Positions 18,401 to 24,971 of a DNA stretch of 28,403 nt are shown here, piece after piece (positions within the stretch are counted from its first letter, which is position 1; each line of letters begins with the position of its first letter). The position numbers were made by a program, and so were the translations under genes. This DNA comes from Actinomycetes bacterium (GTDB lineage: Bacteria > Actinomycetota > Actinomycetes > Actinomycetales > Microbacteriaceae). A model generated the notes under the pieces. That model had not been told where the DNA came from. It saw nothing but the letters and a program-made list of their open reading frames with translations, and did no database searches. Location: the NCBI GenBank assembly GCA_023428065.1, contig JAEYZI010000072.1:1-28403 (forward strand). Direction: 5' to 3'.

Positions 18401-21400
18401 AGAGCATGTGCGTGGATAGCGCGGACGTCGAGCGCGAGGATCTCGGGCCCCACAAGCTGCGCCCATGCCGGCATCTGACCGGCCAGCGCCTCAGCCTGCA
18501 TCCGCAGCCCGGCGACTTCGCCGGACATCGCCCGCGCGCGGAACGCATCGACGGCCTCAAGCGGGAACCGTGGGGAGTCGGCGACCTCTGCGGCTTCATG
18601 CAGCCCGTCCGGGGTCGCATCGTCGCCGAGGAGAAGTTGTGCCTCGGGGTGCTCCTCGAGCTCAGTGAGGGCCGCGTCGAACTCGCGCGCCGCGGCGCCG
18701 AGAAGGGCGACGTCGACGCCCGAAGGGTTGTCTACGAATCGCCACGGATGCGATGCGGACGGATGCGCGAGGTCTGCTGTCTCGGGCAGCCCACGGAGCA
18801 CGCTTCGCAGCCCGTCGAGCGTTTCGACATCCGCAGACGCGACGAAGGCCTCCGGGACGGTGAGCGCGGGAACGTCGTCATGGGTCGCGAGGAGGTGGGA
18901 GCGCGCCGAGTAGAGGGACATGCCGACAGCGTTCGGCTCGTGAAGACGCTCCGCATAGCGACGCAAGGCGGTTCGACTCGCGGCGGCCACCTCGGTCTCG
19001 GCGCGCAGCGCTGCTCCATCGGGCCGGCTCGTCGCCTCCAGGGCTGCCTTGATCTGCCCGCGAACCGCGCTTGGGCGTGCGCCTTTGTCGTGCAGATCGA
19101 GCGAGAACGGGCCGAGCCCCACCTCATCGAGACGCTTCTTCACGACGTCGAGGGCGGCGCGCTTCTCGGCGACGAACAGCACCCGCTTGCAGTTCGCGAG
19201 GGCGTGCGCCAGCAGATTGGTGATCGTCTGCGACTTGCCTGTTCCGGGAGGGCCCTCCAGCACGAAGGTGCGTCCGGCGACTGCCTCCGCGACCGCGTCG
19301 AGCTGCGACGAGTCGGCCGGTACGGGCACCGAGGTGCCCAGAGCGTCGAGGTCGACCTCCTGCGGCACCTCGACCGGATCCTCGAAGGTGGCGGTGGGGG
19401 AGTGGATCAGGTGCGAAACGAGGGGCGTCGACGCGAAGTCGTTCCAGTTCTCGTCGAGGTCTCTCCACAGCCGGTACTTCGCGAACTGCAGGATCGCCAG
19501 GTCGACGGTGTCATCGACGGTGAACGGAAGACGCGCATCCGCGAGTGCTCGACGGGTCGCTGCAAAGGCGGCGGGGAGGTCGATGCCCGAGTCGTCCTTC
19601 GCGGGATTGGCCAGCCCGGGAATCTCCAGACCGAACGACAGGCGGAGCTTCTCCAGGAGGCAGTAGTTGGGCGTCGACTCACCTGCCTCGTCCAAGTGGA
19701 GGCGGAAGGTCTGCCCGCGGGCGGAACCCTCGATCGTCACCGGGACCAGCACGAGCGGCGAGCTCAACTCCCGGCCATTGAACTCCCAACGGAGCATGCC
19801 GAAGGCGAGGTAGAGGTTGTTAGCCCCGGTCTCCTCCGCGATCGTCTTGGCCTTGTAGGCGAGCGCTCGAAGTCGACTCGAATACGCGGCTTCGGTGACG
19901 TCGACGTGGACCTGTTTCTTCTCGGCGAGCAGCGCACTTCGTGCCGACTCAGGCAGGTCGCGTGCCCAGCGGATGCCCCGTTCGCGCTCGATCGCCGGGA
20001 TCCGATCGGAAGCCAGGAGCGTCACGGCCGTTCCTGCGTTGATCATGTCCTCGAATGCAGGCAACGAGGGCTGGGGGACGGCGAGGCGGTAGCCCGAGCG
20101 TTCGCCGAAGTTGATCAGACGGTTGCGCAGGCTCAGATCCAGGAGGGTGTTCTTCCACTTCGCGACCCGCGCTGGCAGGTCGCGAGCTGCGCCACCAGCC
20201 AACGCCTCGGCGGTCGGAAGGTACTCGAGCGCGTCCCTGCCCGGAGCGACCCGGTACTGATGGACATGCACCTCGCCGTGCTCGTCGACGGTGCGACTCG
20301 GTAGGGGGTAGATCTGAGCCATGCGCGCCTGTTGGACGTCCACCACGCCCGTCACGACAGCGGCGCCCTCGGCCAGATGCTCGTTATGCGGGGCCCGCCG
20401 TGCCGACGCGAAGTCGACGCCGGTCGTCATCCCTGTCGTCTCCACGAGAGCGATCATCCCCAGATCCACGAAGTTCATCGCGGACGACGCATCGAGTTCG
20501 GCAGGCGCGTCGAGGGAGGACGCGAGGCGCCAATAGCCCAGGAAGATGTGACCGGGGATCACCCACAGGGTGCTGTTGATCCCCGCCTCCTCGAGAGCCG
20601 CGGCGAACGTCGCGGTCGTGTCCAGGCAGGTGCCGAGCCTGCCGTCGAGGACCTCCGCGGGGGTGCGGATCTTCTGACCCTTCATCCCCCAACTGGCTGG
20701 CGGTTCCGCATATCGCGGCCCACGTGCTCTGATCGCGTCGTAGATCGCCGCGGCTATCGCATCCACCCTCTCGGGGGACCCGGACTGGTAGCCGTCGAGA
20801 TCTGCGCGACCTGTCGCCTGTTCGAGTAAATCGCACGCCTCGCGTAGCACCGCCGAGATCGCCGGTGAGTTCGGTTGCACGAATGAGGCGAGCATCTCCA
20901 GGCCGAGCTGTTCGGGCTTGGCGATCCACTGATTGGCCGAGAGCACGTCGACTGGATGATCGGAGCGGTCGATCACATCCCCGTCAGGGTTGCGCAGCGT
21001 CACCTGGATCGAGCCGGGCTGCGGGGTGTCGACCGCGAGCATCCGTGCGGGGTCGAGGCGGATATCGGCGTTCCGGATGACGGTGGGAGACTCGCCGTCG
21101 AGGTCGGCGATGACGATCTTCGGGTCGACCAGCGGCCCGAGTGCGCAAGTGACGGTCACCTCGACGGACGCGCCGCGCATCTCCGGGCCGCGATAGTCCA
21201 CGGTCACTTCGTCGACGACAGGCACAGAGTTGTGTGCGAGCGCGTAACTCAGTGCCGGAAGAGTCCTCACCGTCAGGGTGGTGGAGGAGCTTTCGACGAG
21301 CTCCTCCTCGGCGTCGACGACTGCGGAAGCAGTGGTGACATCGGGTGCTGCGGGCGAACCCATCTCCGTGATCACCTCCGCTTTCGCCGCCACCAGCGTG

Positions 21401-21798
21401 TCCGCAACCTCGGAGGCACCTGCGGCACGGAGGAGCAGCTCCGAGGAGTCCAGCGCCCGATACGTCTCCGGAAGGGAGAACTCCTCGTTGTGTGCCCAAC
21501 GGTTCCGCACCGTGCGGAGTTCGCTCGCGCAGTTCGACGCTTGGCGGGAGAGCAGGCCGTTGAAGGGATACCCAAGTGAACCGAAGTTCTCCGTCAATGC
21601 GCGCAGCAGCAGGCCGACATCCTTGGGGTTGTACCGCTCCGAATATCGACCGGCCTGCCGGTCCTTTTTCTCGATCAGCAAAGTCCAGCTGGGGAGATCA
21701 GGTGCCAGTTCGTGGAATCGCCGTGTGACGAACGGCTCCAGACCGTCGATCAGGGCGCCGAGCGCCGTGCGAACGTAGTCATGGGTGTCGATCGCCAC
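15466..21798 (-). CDS. Giant HEPN/Swt1 - transglutaminase-like - DUF4011 - SF1 helicase - MTES_1575 nuclease - DUF3320 protein
   Basis: 2110 aa from GTG 21798. Regions in order: (1) Swt1-like HEPN domain (1-140) with RNRWAH (R98..H103), the Rx4H ribonuclease motif; (2) beta-rich linker; (3) transglutaminase-like domain (about 350-450) with GTCLDTT (Cys391), PGHIFLGYW (His417) and Asp445 as possible third residue; (4) DUF4011 starting WKNTLLDLSLRNRLINFG (from 548); (5) SF1 helicase/ATPase with GPPGTGKSQT (K855), a long insert, FDEASQ (D1472/E1473), WHYRSQDE and NVAITRARR (about 1715-1725); (6) vestigial-patch-type PD-(D/E)XK nuclease of the MTES_1575 family (about 1780-1890: VDLAV Asp1804, DGEGW Glu1825); (7) winged-helix DUF3320 (about 1950-2105). 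Family members sit in defence islands; the combination suggests a sensor/motor with an RNase and a DNase effector. That activity is inference. All frames are intact over 6.3 kb. Confidence 0.85.
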   Translation of the reverse strand: MAIDTHDYVRTALGALIDGLEPFVTRRFHELAPDLPSWTLLIEKKDRQAGRYSERYNPKDVGLLLRALTENFGSLGYPFNGLLSRQASNCASELRTVRNRWAHNEEFSLPETYRALDSSELLLRAAGASEVADTLVAAKAEVITEMGSPAAPDVTTASAVVDAEEELVESSSTTLTVRTLPALSYALAHNSVPVVDEVTVDYRGPEMRGASVEVTVTCALGPLVDPKIVIADLDGESPTVIRNADIRLDPARMLAVDTPQPGSIQVTLRNPDGDVIDRSDHPVDVLSANQWIAKPEQLGLEMLASFVQPNSPAISAVLREACDLLEQATGRADLDGYQSGSPERVDAIAAAIYDAIRARGPRYAEPPASWGMKGQKIRTPAEVLDGRLGTCLDTTATFAAALEEAGINSTLWVIPGHIFLGYWRLASSLDAPAELDASSAMNFVDLGMIALVETTGMTTGVDFASARRAPHNEHLAEGAAVVTGVVDVQQARMAQIYPLPSRTVDEHGEVHVHQYRVAPGRDALEYLPTAEALAGGAARDLPARVAKWKNTLLDLSLRNRLINFGERSGYRLAVPQPSLPAFEDMINAGTAVTLLASDRIPAIERERGIRWARDLPESARSALLAEKKQVHVDVTEAAYSSRLRALAYKAKTIAEETGANNLYLAFGMLRWEFNGRELSSPLVLVPVTIEGSARGQTFRLHLDEAGESTPNYCLLEKLRLSFGLEIPGLANPAKDDSGIDLPAAFAATRRALADARLPFTVDDTVDLAILQFAKYRLWRDLDENWNDFASTPLVSHLIHSPTATFEDPVEVPQEVDLDALGTSVPVPADSSQLDAVAEAVAGRTFVLEGPPGTGKSQTITNLLAHALANCKRVLFVAEKRAALDVVKKRLDEVGLGPFSLDLHDKGARPSAVRGQIKAALEATSRPDGAALRAETEVAAASRTALRRYAERLHEPNAVGMSLYSARSHLLATHDDVPALTVPEAFVASADVETLDGLRSVLRGLPETADLAHPSASHPWRFVDNPSGVDVALLGAAAREFDAALTELEEHPEAQLLLGDDATPDGLHEAAEVADSPRFPLEAVDAFRARAMSGEVAGLRMQAEALAGQMPAWAQLVGPEILALDVRAIHAHALAADASNFFGRRKRQRAVLAEFGAALRVEPKRFPARRVTPLAADIVASLSALEVLRYSLALLPVPVVDPSWNPWTGEGAKSVLERLDKANWISQALAPSAHPWRETLRTFYTNTANDGVLTPVLERVSTAWRALIGAIPNLDAEAVARWSGDDGFLRRWSRSRTARGLGAANSAALERWVAFVRHLEPLRASGMTEARADLLDGLVPADLASLAFDKGIAASSVAEREESQALASFDVAAHNRTIGRFTSSASKIRAELPRWIPAEILAKRTVDPNFDGGAMGELKRQLSRQRGGMSVRALFEHYGHLITQLAPCVLMSPESVARFFPADTKLFDIVVFDEASQIRVADAVGAMGRGNSVVVVGDSKQMPPTSFAEVSVDADADESGAPGTVADEESILTECVQARVSSKWLSWHYRSQDEGLISFSNHAYYESRLSSFPAPWRSSNTLADDNHGLSLVRVAGHFNRTGKGRDLRTNAVEASAIVDEVARRFAASPHATPSLGVITFNAPQRTLIEALLREHPEERLATALDERDGLFVKNLENVQGDERDVILFSVAFSANERGYVPLNFGPLSRAGGERRLNVAITRARRQVILFTSFDPTELRAEQTASIGIKHLKAYLELAATGVESETDSPTRQAVVDRHRDQIASALRDRGFAVRTDVGLSDFRVDLAVASADDPAQPVVAVLLDGEGWRARRTVADRDGLPVDVLQGLMRWPAVERVWLPEWLHQPDETLDRITAAVATGVAVLERRSEEVVHVDEPAATPTDTEAVPTPLRRAERAESSPASSVSHPDLRDFIEWHPRRSGSTFDLDSLPSPASTEKVRALIRDVVRTEGPIHKMRLAKLVAESFGLSRVAAARTDAILRCVPKELLATHDRSCVWPEGVDPATWRIARRSPAGDGRALEHVPLEEIANAMAIVAQLGGGMTEVELKREALAVFGGKRMTDGISERLDLGIARGVESGRIWMTDSGSWHG

Positions 21799-22011
21799 GA
21801 GGCAGAGACCTTTCTACTGCTTGCGATGCCGCCGTCACCGCGTGAGAGCGAGTGTAGGACGGGGCGAGGTGCCCGCGGCATCCCGCATCGGGGGCACGAC
21901 AGCGCTCGGCCGAGGGCGGTAAGCCGATGAACATCGGACTTGGTCTTGCTCGTCGAAGATGGCGCGAGATGGAACACCGGGTGACCAGCTGCCAGGTAGG
22001 AGCAGCTGGCC
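21799..22011. promoter_or_regulatory. Divergent intergenic control region with inverted repeats
   Basis: This 213-bp gap separates the giant gene (minus) from the 22012 gene (plus). For the minus side, TACACT (complement of 21851-21856) is a plausible -10 box, giving a leader of about 45 nt with GAAAGG before GTG 21798; its -35 is weak. Inverted repeats include GTGCCC/GGGCAC (21869-21874 with 21892-21897, enclosing a GCGG/CCGC stem), CTCGGCCGAG (21905-21914) and CCGATG-AA-CATCGG (21924-21937). No promoter is convincing for the plus side. Confidence 0.35.
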
Positions 22012-23001
22012 ATGCAGAAAGCCATCGACGACATTCGGGAGTACCTCGCGGTCATCGACACGAAGGTCGACGACATCCTGCGGGCGCAGAAAGATGCGGC
22101 GCTCGCTGAGATGATCGCCGTCGGGCTGGTGCTCGATGAAGCCATGACTGTGCGGCAACAGGTTGGCCGCGTCTCCGAGGTGACCTGGTCGAAGGTGCAG
22201 GCGACGGGGCTCTCGCTCGCCAGGACGCAGGCATATGCGCTGCGTCAGCTCGACGCGCTTGCGGAGAAGCTGGAAGGTGAGTCGCACGTCGACGACCTTG
22301 CGAAGACGTCGGGCAAGGCGGTGCGCACGGTGCACGAGTGGCTCGCGGTCCTGGCGCGTTGCTTCCAACTGCACGACGCGCTCGCGGTGCTCGAGCTGGA
22401 TCGTGTGCTCGACGCGGCGCCCGACGAGCTCGATCGTCACCGCATCGGGTTGAAGACCGCGCGAGAGAACCGACGCGATCTGATCCTGAACACCACCACT
22501 CGGCTGCTCGCCCGCATCGATGCGATCGCCGATCTGACGGACGGTGCGATTCTGCGCAACCCGTTTAGCTCAAGGACGGTCACGCAGTCTGTCGAGCGCA
22601 CGGGGGCGGACATCGCACGGTTCCACGGTGTGCTGGGCGTGCCTGTCGAGCGCCAAGCTCTGGAGGCGAAGCGTTGGACGGAAGCAGCGGTCGACATTCG
22701 CGACGACGCGATCGCGATGGGTGCTGAGAGCGTGCGGGTCACAGTGCGTGTCGGCGGTGAGGCGGCCGACAACGTGCGCCGTGGGATCGGTCGGTTCGCG
22801 GGCGACGTGTCGAAGCGGCTGCTGAAGCAGGACGAGACCGAGGCCTTAACCGCGCGAGCGCCACCCGCGGCGAAGCTGCGCTGGTGTGCTTCGAAGCGGC
22901 TCAGTTGTTCGGCTCGAGCGGATCCCCGCCGGCGCTCGCCGGAATCGACCTTGTCAAGGCCCCTGACGCATCGGTCGCGGTCCCATACCGTCCAACCATG
23001 A
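22012..23001 (+). CDS. Alpha-helical protein of unknown function; C-terminal 50 residues doubtful
   Basis: ATG 22012 follows AGGAG by 9 nt. Residues 1-280 are almost entirely helical and charged (AIDDIREYLAVIDTKVDDIL, SLARTQAYALRQLDALAEKL, EWLAVLARCFQLHDALAVLE), with no signal peptide or membrane span. I have a weak memory of similar regions in longer actinobacterial proteins of unknown role, so it may be a shortened relative. After about residue 284 the composition turns abruptly to Arg/Ser-rich (RADPRRRSPESTLSRPLTHR), typical of out-of-frame GC-rich DNA, and runs through the next gene's promoter to TGA 23001. Removing one T in GAGGCCTTAACC at about 22845-22850 would put a TAA directly after the helical part. 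The real protein therefore probably ends near 22850, through a sequencing error or a natural frameshift. Confidence 0.6.
   Translation: MQKAIDDIREYLAVIDTKVDDILRAQKDAALAEMIAVGLVLDEAMTVRQQVGRVSEVTWSKVQATGLSLARTQAYALRQLDALAEKLEGESHVDDLAKTSGKAVRTVHEWLAVLARCFQLHDALAVLELDRVLDAAPDELDRHRIGLKTARENRRDLILNTTTRLLARIDAIADLTDGAILRNPFSSRTVTQSVERTGADIARFHGVLGVPVERQALEAKRWTEAAVDIRDDAIAMGAESVRVTVRVGGEAADNVRRGIGRFAGDVSKRLLKQDETEALTARAPPAAKLRWCASKRLSCSARADPRRRSPESTLSRPLTHRSRSHTVQP
22963..22991 (+). promoter_or_regulatory. Probable leaderless promoter of the TspO-like gene
   Basis: CTGACG (22963-22968) and TACCGT (22986-22991) are separated by 17 bp, close to the actinobacterial TTGACn / TAnnnT consensus. Only 6 nt lie between the -10 box and ATG 22998, so transcription should start at the A of the start codon; no ribosome site is present. 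A CCTTG-T-CAAGG palindrome (22949-22959) lies just upstream. Confidence 0.5.
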
Positions 23002-23807
23002 TCGAGCGAACATCGCGCCCGTCCGGCGTCGCACGCCAGGTCGCGGTCATCTCCGCGGCCGTGTTCATGATCATCGCCGCGCTCATCGGCACGGGGTTCT
23101 TCGGGGGCACCCCCGTCGAAAACCTGCAAGACGGCAAGCTGAGCGCCGAGTACAGCTACCTCGCGCCGGCGCAGCAGGCGTTCCAGATCTGGAGCGTCAT
23201 CTATCTGGGGCTGCTCGCGTACATGGTGTGGCAGGCGCTGCCGGGTCAGCGCGCGACCGACCGCCAACGCGCACTCGGGTGGTGGATCGCGCTCAGCATG
23301 GTGCTCAACGGGCTGTGGCTCGTGTTCGCGCAGTTCACGACGCTGCTGCTCACGGTGATCGGCATCGTCACGCTGCTGATCGTGCTCTGCATCATCTTCC
23401 GCATCGCGGTGCGCACCCGCGAGACCGGTGGGGGAGTGCTCGACTCGGTGCTCATCGATGGAGCCAACGGGCTGCACCTCGGGTGGGTGACGCTCGCGAC
23501 CGTCGCGAACACGACGGCATTCCTGACGGATGTCGCGCCCGAGGAGTGGGGTGAGGTTGCGACTCCGGTGGGGGTTGCGGTGCTCGTGGTCGTCGGGCTC
23601 GTCGGCGTGGGGATCGCGTGGTTCAGCCGCGGGCGGATCGCGCCCGCCCTTGCGCTCACGTGGGGGTTGAGCTGGCTGGCCGTCGGACGGCTGACGGGGG
23701 AGCCGGAGAGTACGGGGATCGGGGTGACGGCGATCGTGGTCGCGGTTGTGGTGCTGCTGGCGGCGGTTGTCGTGCGGGTTACGCGGGGGCGGGTGCCGAG
23801 CGCTTGA
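22998..23807 (+). CDS. TspO/MBR-like tryptophan-rich membrane protein
   Basis: 269 aa from ATG 22998. About eight hydrophobic segments are seen, including VAVISAAVFMIIAALIGTGFF (approximate, residues 13-33), FQIWSVIYLGLLAYMVWQAL, WWIALSMVLNGLWLVFA and a C-terminal anchor ending VVVRVTRG. The FQIWSVIYLGL and NGLWLVFA segments and the Trp content fit the tryptophan-rich sensory protein (TspO/MBR, PF03073) group in its longer actinobacterial form; classic TspO has five helices and about 160 aa. TspO proteins bind tetrapyrroles or sterol-like ligands in the membrane, but the ligand here is unknown. It probably has its own leaderless promoter and is not linked to the defence genes. It ends just before a convergent hairpin repeat. 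Confidence 0.7.
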   Translation: MIERTSRPSGVARQVAVISAAVFMIIAALIGTGFFGGTPVENLQDGKLSAEYSYLAPAQQAFQIWSVIYLGLLAYMVWQALPGQRATDRQRALGWWIALSMVLNGLWLVFAQFTTLLLTVIGIVTLLIVLCIIFRIAVRTRETGGGVLDSVLIDGANGLHLGWVTLATVANTTAFLTDVAPEEWGEVATPVGVAVLVVVGLVGVGIAWFSRGRIAPALALTWGLSWLAVGRLTGEPESTGIGVTAIVVAVVVLLAAVVVRVTRGRVPSA

Positions 23808-23820
23808 GGTGTTAGCGGGG

Positions 23821-23863
23821 GCTGGTTTCGACACGCGCCTGCGGCGCTACTCAACCAGCTGGT
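23821..23863. repeat. Nested inverted repeat between convergent genes (Microbacteriaceae-type intergenic repeat)
   Basis: GCTGGTT (23821-23827) pairs with AACCAGC (23853-23859), and inside it GCGCC-TGC-GGCGC (23835-23847) forms a second stem; ACCAGCTGGT (23854-23863) is itself palindromic. The core GGTTTCGACACGC...TCAACC resembles a dispersed intergenic element I recall from Microbacteriaceae genomes. It lies 13 bp after the TspO-like stop and 63 bp after the lacI stop, so it may also act as a two-way terminator. The rest of 23864-23926 is GC-rich and featureless. Confidence 0.6.
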
Positions 23864-23926
23864 GAGGCACCGAGCGGCGCGTAGCGACGCGGGAAGCGCA
23901 GCGCGAGCCGGAGGCGAGCTCGACCC

Positions 23927-24967
23927 CTACGCCGACGCCCGCCGCACGAGCCGCGACTCCACCACGGTCGACACGGGCACGTCCTCGCCCGCGAGGATGC
24001 GCAGCAGCGTGTCGGCCATGAGCTCGCCCATGCGCTCGGACGGCTGGTTCACGGTCGTGAGCGGCACGCGCGAGGTGAGCGCGGCGGAGGAGTCGTCGAA
24101 GCCGACCACGGCCACGTCCTCCGGCACGCGGCGGCCCGCATCCAGCAGGGCGCCGACCGCGGCGGCGGCCATCACGTCGTTCGCCGCGAAGATCGCGTCG
24201 ACATCGGGGTGCGCCTCGAGCAGCGCGAGCGCCCCCGCGGCCCCGGATGCGGCGCCGAAGTCGCCCTCCACCTCGAGGTCGGCGGGCAGGCCCGCCTCGG
24301 CGAGCGCATCCCGCCACCCCGCGAGACGGTCGGATGCGGCCGACATGTCGGCGGGGCCCGTGATCGTCGCGATGCGACGACGACCGAGCGACACGAGGTG
24401 GCGCACCGCGACGGCCGCGGCCCCGCGATTGTCGACATCGATGAAGTAGTTCGGCGGGTCCGTCTCCTCCGACGGCCGACCGCCGAAGACGACGGGCAGC
24501 GTGTCGTGCAGCTCGAGCAGCCACCGGTCGCGCGTGTGCTGCGACGCGATGAGCACCCCGTCGACGACGCCGCTCTGCAGGTAGCGCTGCAGCTTCGAGC
24601 CGGATGCCGACGCGCGCGCGCCCGCATCCGCCCCCGACACCATGAGGTTCAGCAGGTAGTCCGACTCCTCGATGCGCCGCGAGACGCCCGCCATGATCGA
24701 GATGAGGTGCGGGTCGGCGAGCGCGAGCTTGCCGGGCTCCGGGATCACGAGCGCGATCGCCATCGACCGCGCCGACGCGAGCGACTTCGCCGCCCGGTTC
24801 GGCACGTAGCCCATGCGGGCCGCGACCTCGCGCACGTGCGCGATCGTCGCCTGCGCCACATCCTGCTCGTCGTTGAGCGCACGCGACACCGTCGAACGGG
24901 TCACCCCCGCCTCGGCGGCCACCATCTCGAGGGTGGGGCGGCGCGAGGGGGACGTCGGCTTGGCCAC
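23927..24967 (-). CDS. LacI-family transcriptional regulator of the beta-glucoside operon
   Basis: 346 aa from GTG 24967; the frame upstream of it belongs to the glucosidase region. The N-terminal LacI HTH is clear: PTLEMVAAEAGVTRSTVSRA (11-30), with the hinge region YVPNRAAKSLAS (about 54-65). The rest is a periplasmic-binding-protein-like sensor domain containing VDGVLIAS, FIDVDNRGAAAVAVRHLVSLGRR (approximate), AIFAANDVMAAAAVGAL and VAVVGFDDS. It would bind an operator as a dimer and release it with the operon's sugar or glucoside. The gene starts 4 nt after the glucosidase stop with no good ribosome site, so it is the last cistron of the transporter operon and probably autoregulatory. No operator can be seen in the window; it should lie upstream of the transporter genes, outside the right edge. 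Confidence 0.93.
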   Translation of the reverse strand: MAKPTSPSRRPTLEMVAAEAGVTRSTVSRALNDEQDVAQATIAHVREVAARMGYVPNRAAKSLASARSMAIALVIPEPGKLALADPHLISIMAGVSRRIEESDYLLNLMVSGADAGARASASGSKLQRYLQSGVVDGVLIASQHTRDRWLLELHDTLPVVFGGRPSEETDPPNYFIDVDNRGAAAVAVRHLVSLGRRRIATITGPADMSAASDRLAGWRDALAEAGLPADLEVEGDFGAASGAAGALALLEAHPDVDAIFAANDVMAAAAVGALLDAGRRVPEDVAVVGFDDSSAALTSRVPLTTVNQPSERMGELMADTLLRILAGEDVPVSTVVESRLVRRASA

Positions 24968-24971
24968 CGGA

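Noticed and set aside
18406..20304. A 632-aa open frame antisense to the giant helicase gene
   Set aside because: Arg/Gly/His-rich composition with no domain; it mirrors high-GC codon use of the opposite strand, where helicase motifs are clear.
22437..23834. A 465-aa minus-strand open frame over the helical and TspO-like genes
   Set aside because: His/Arg/Pro-rich shadow; it overlaps a clear membrane protein on the other strand.
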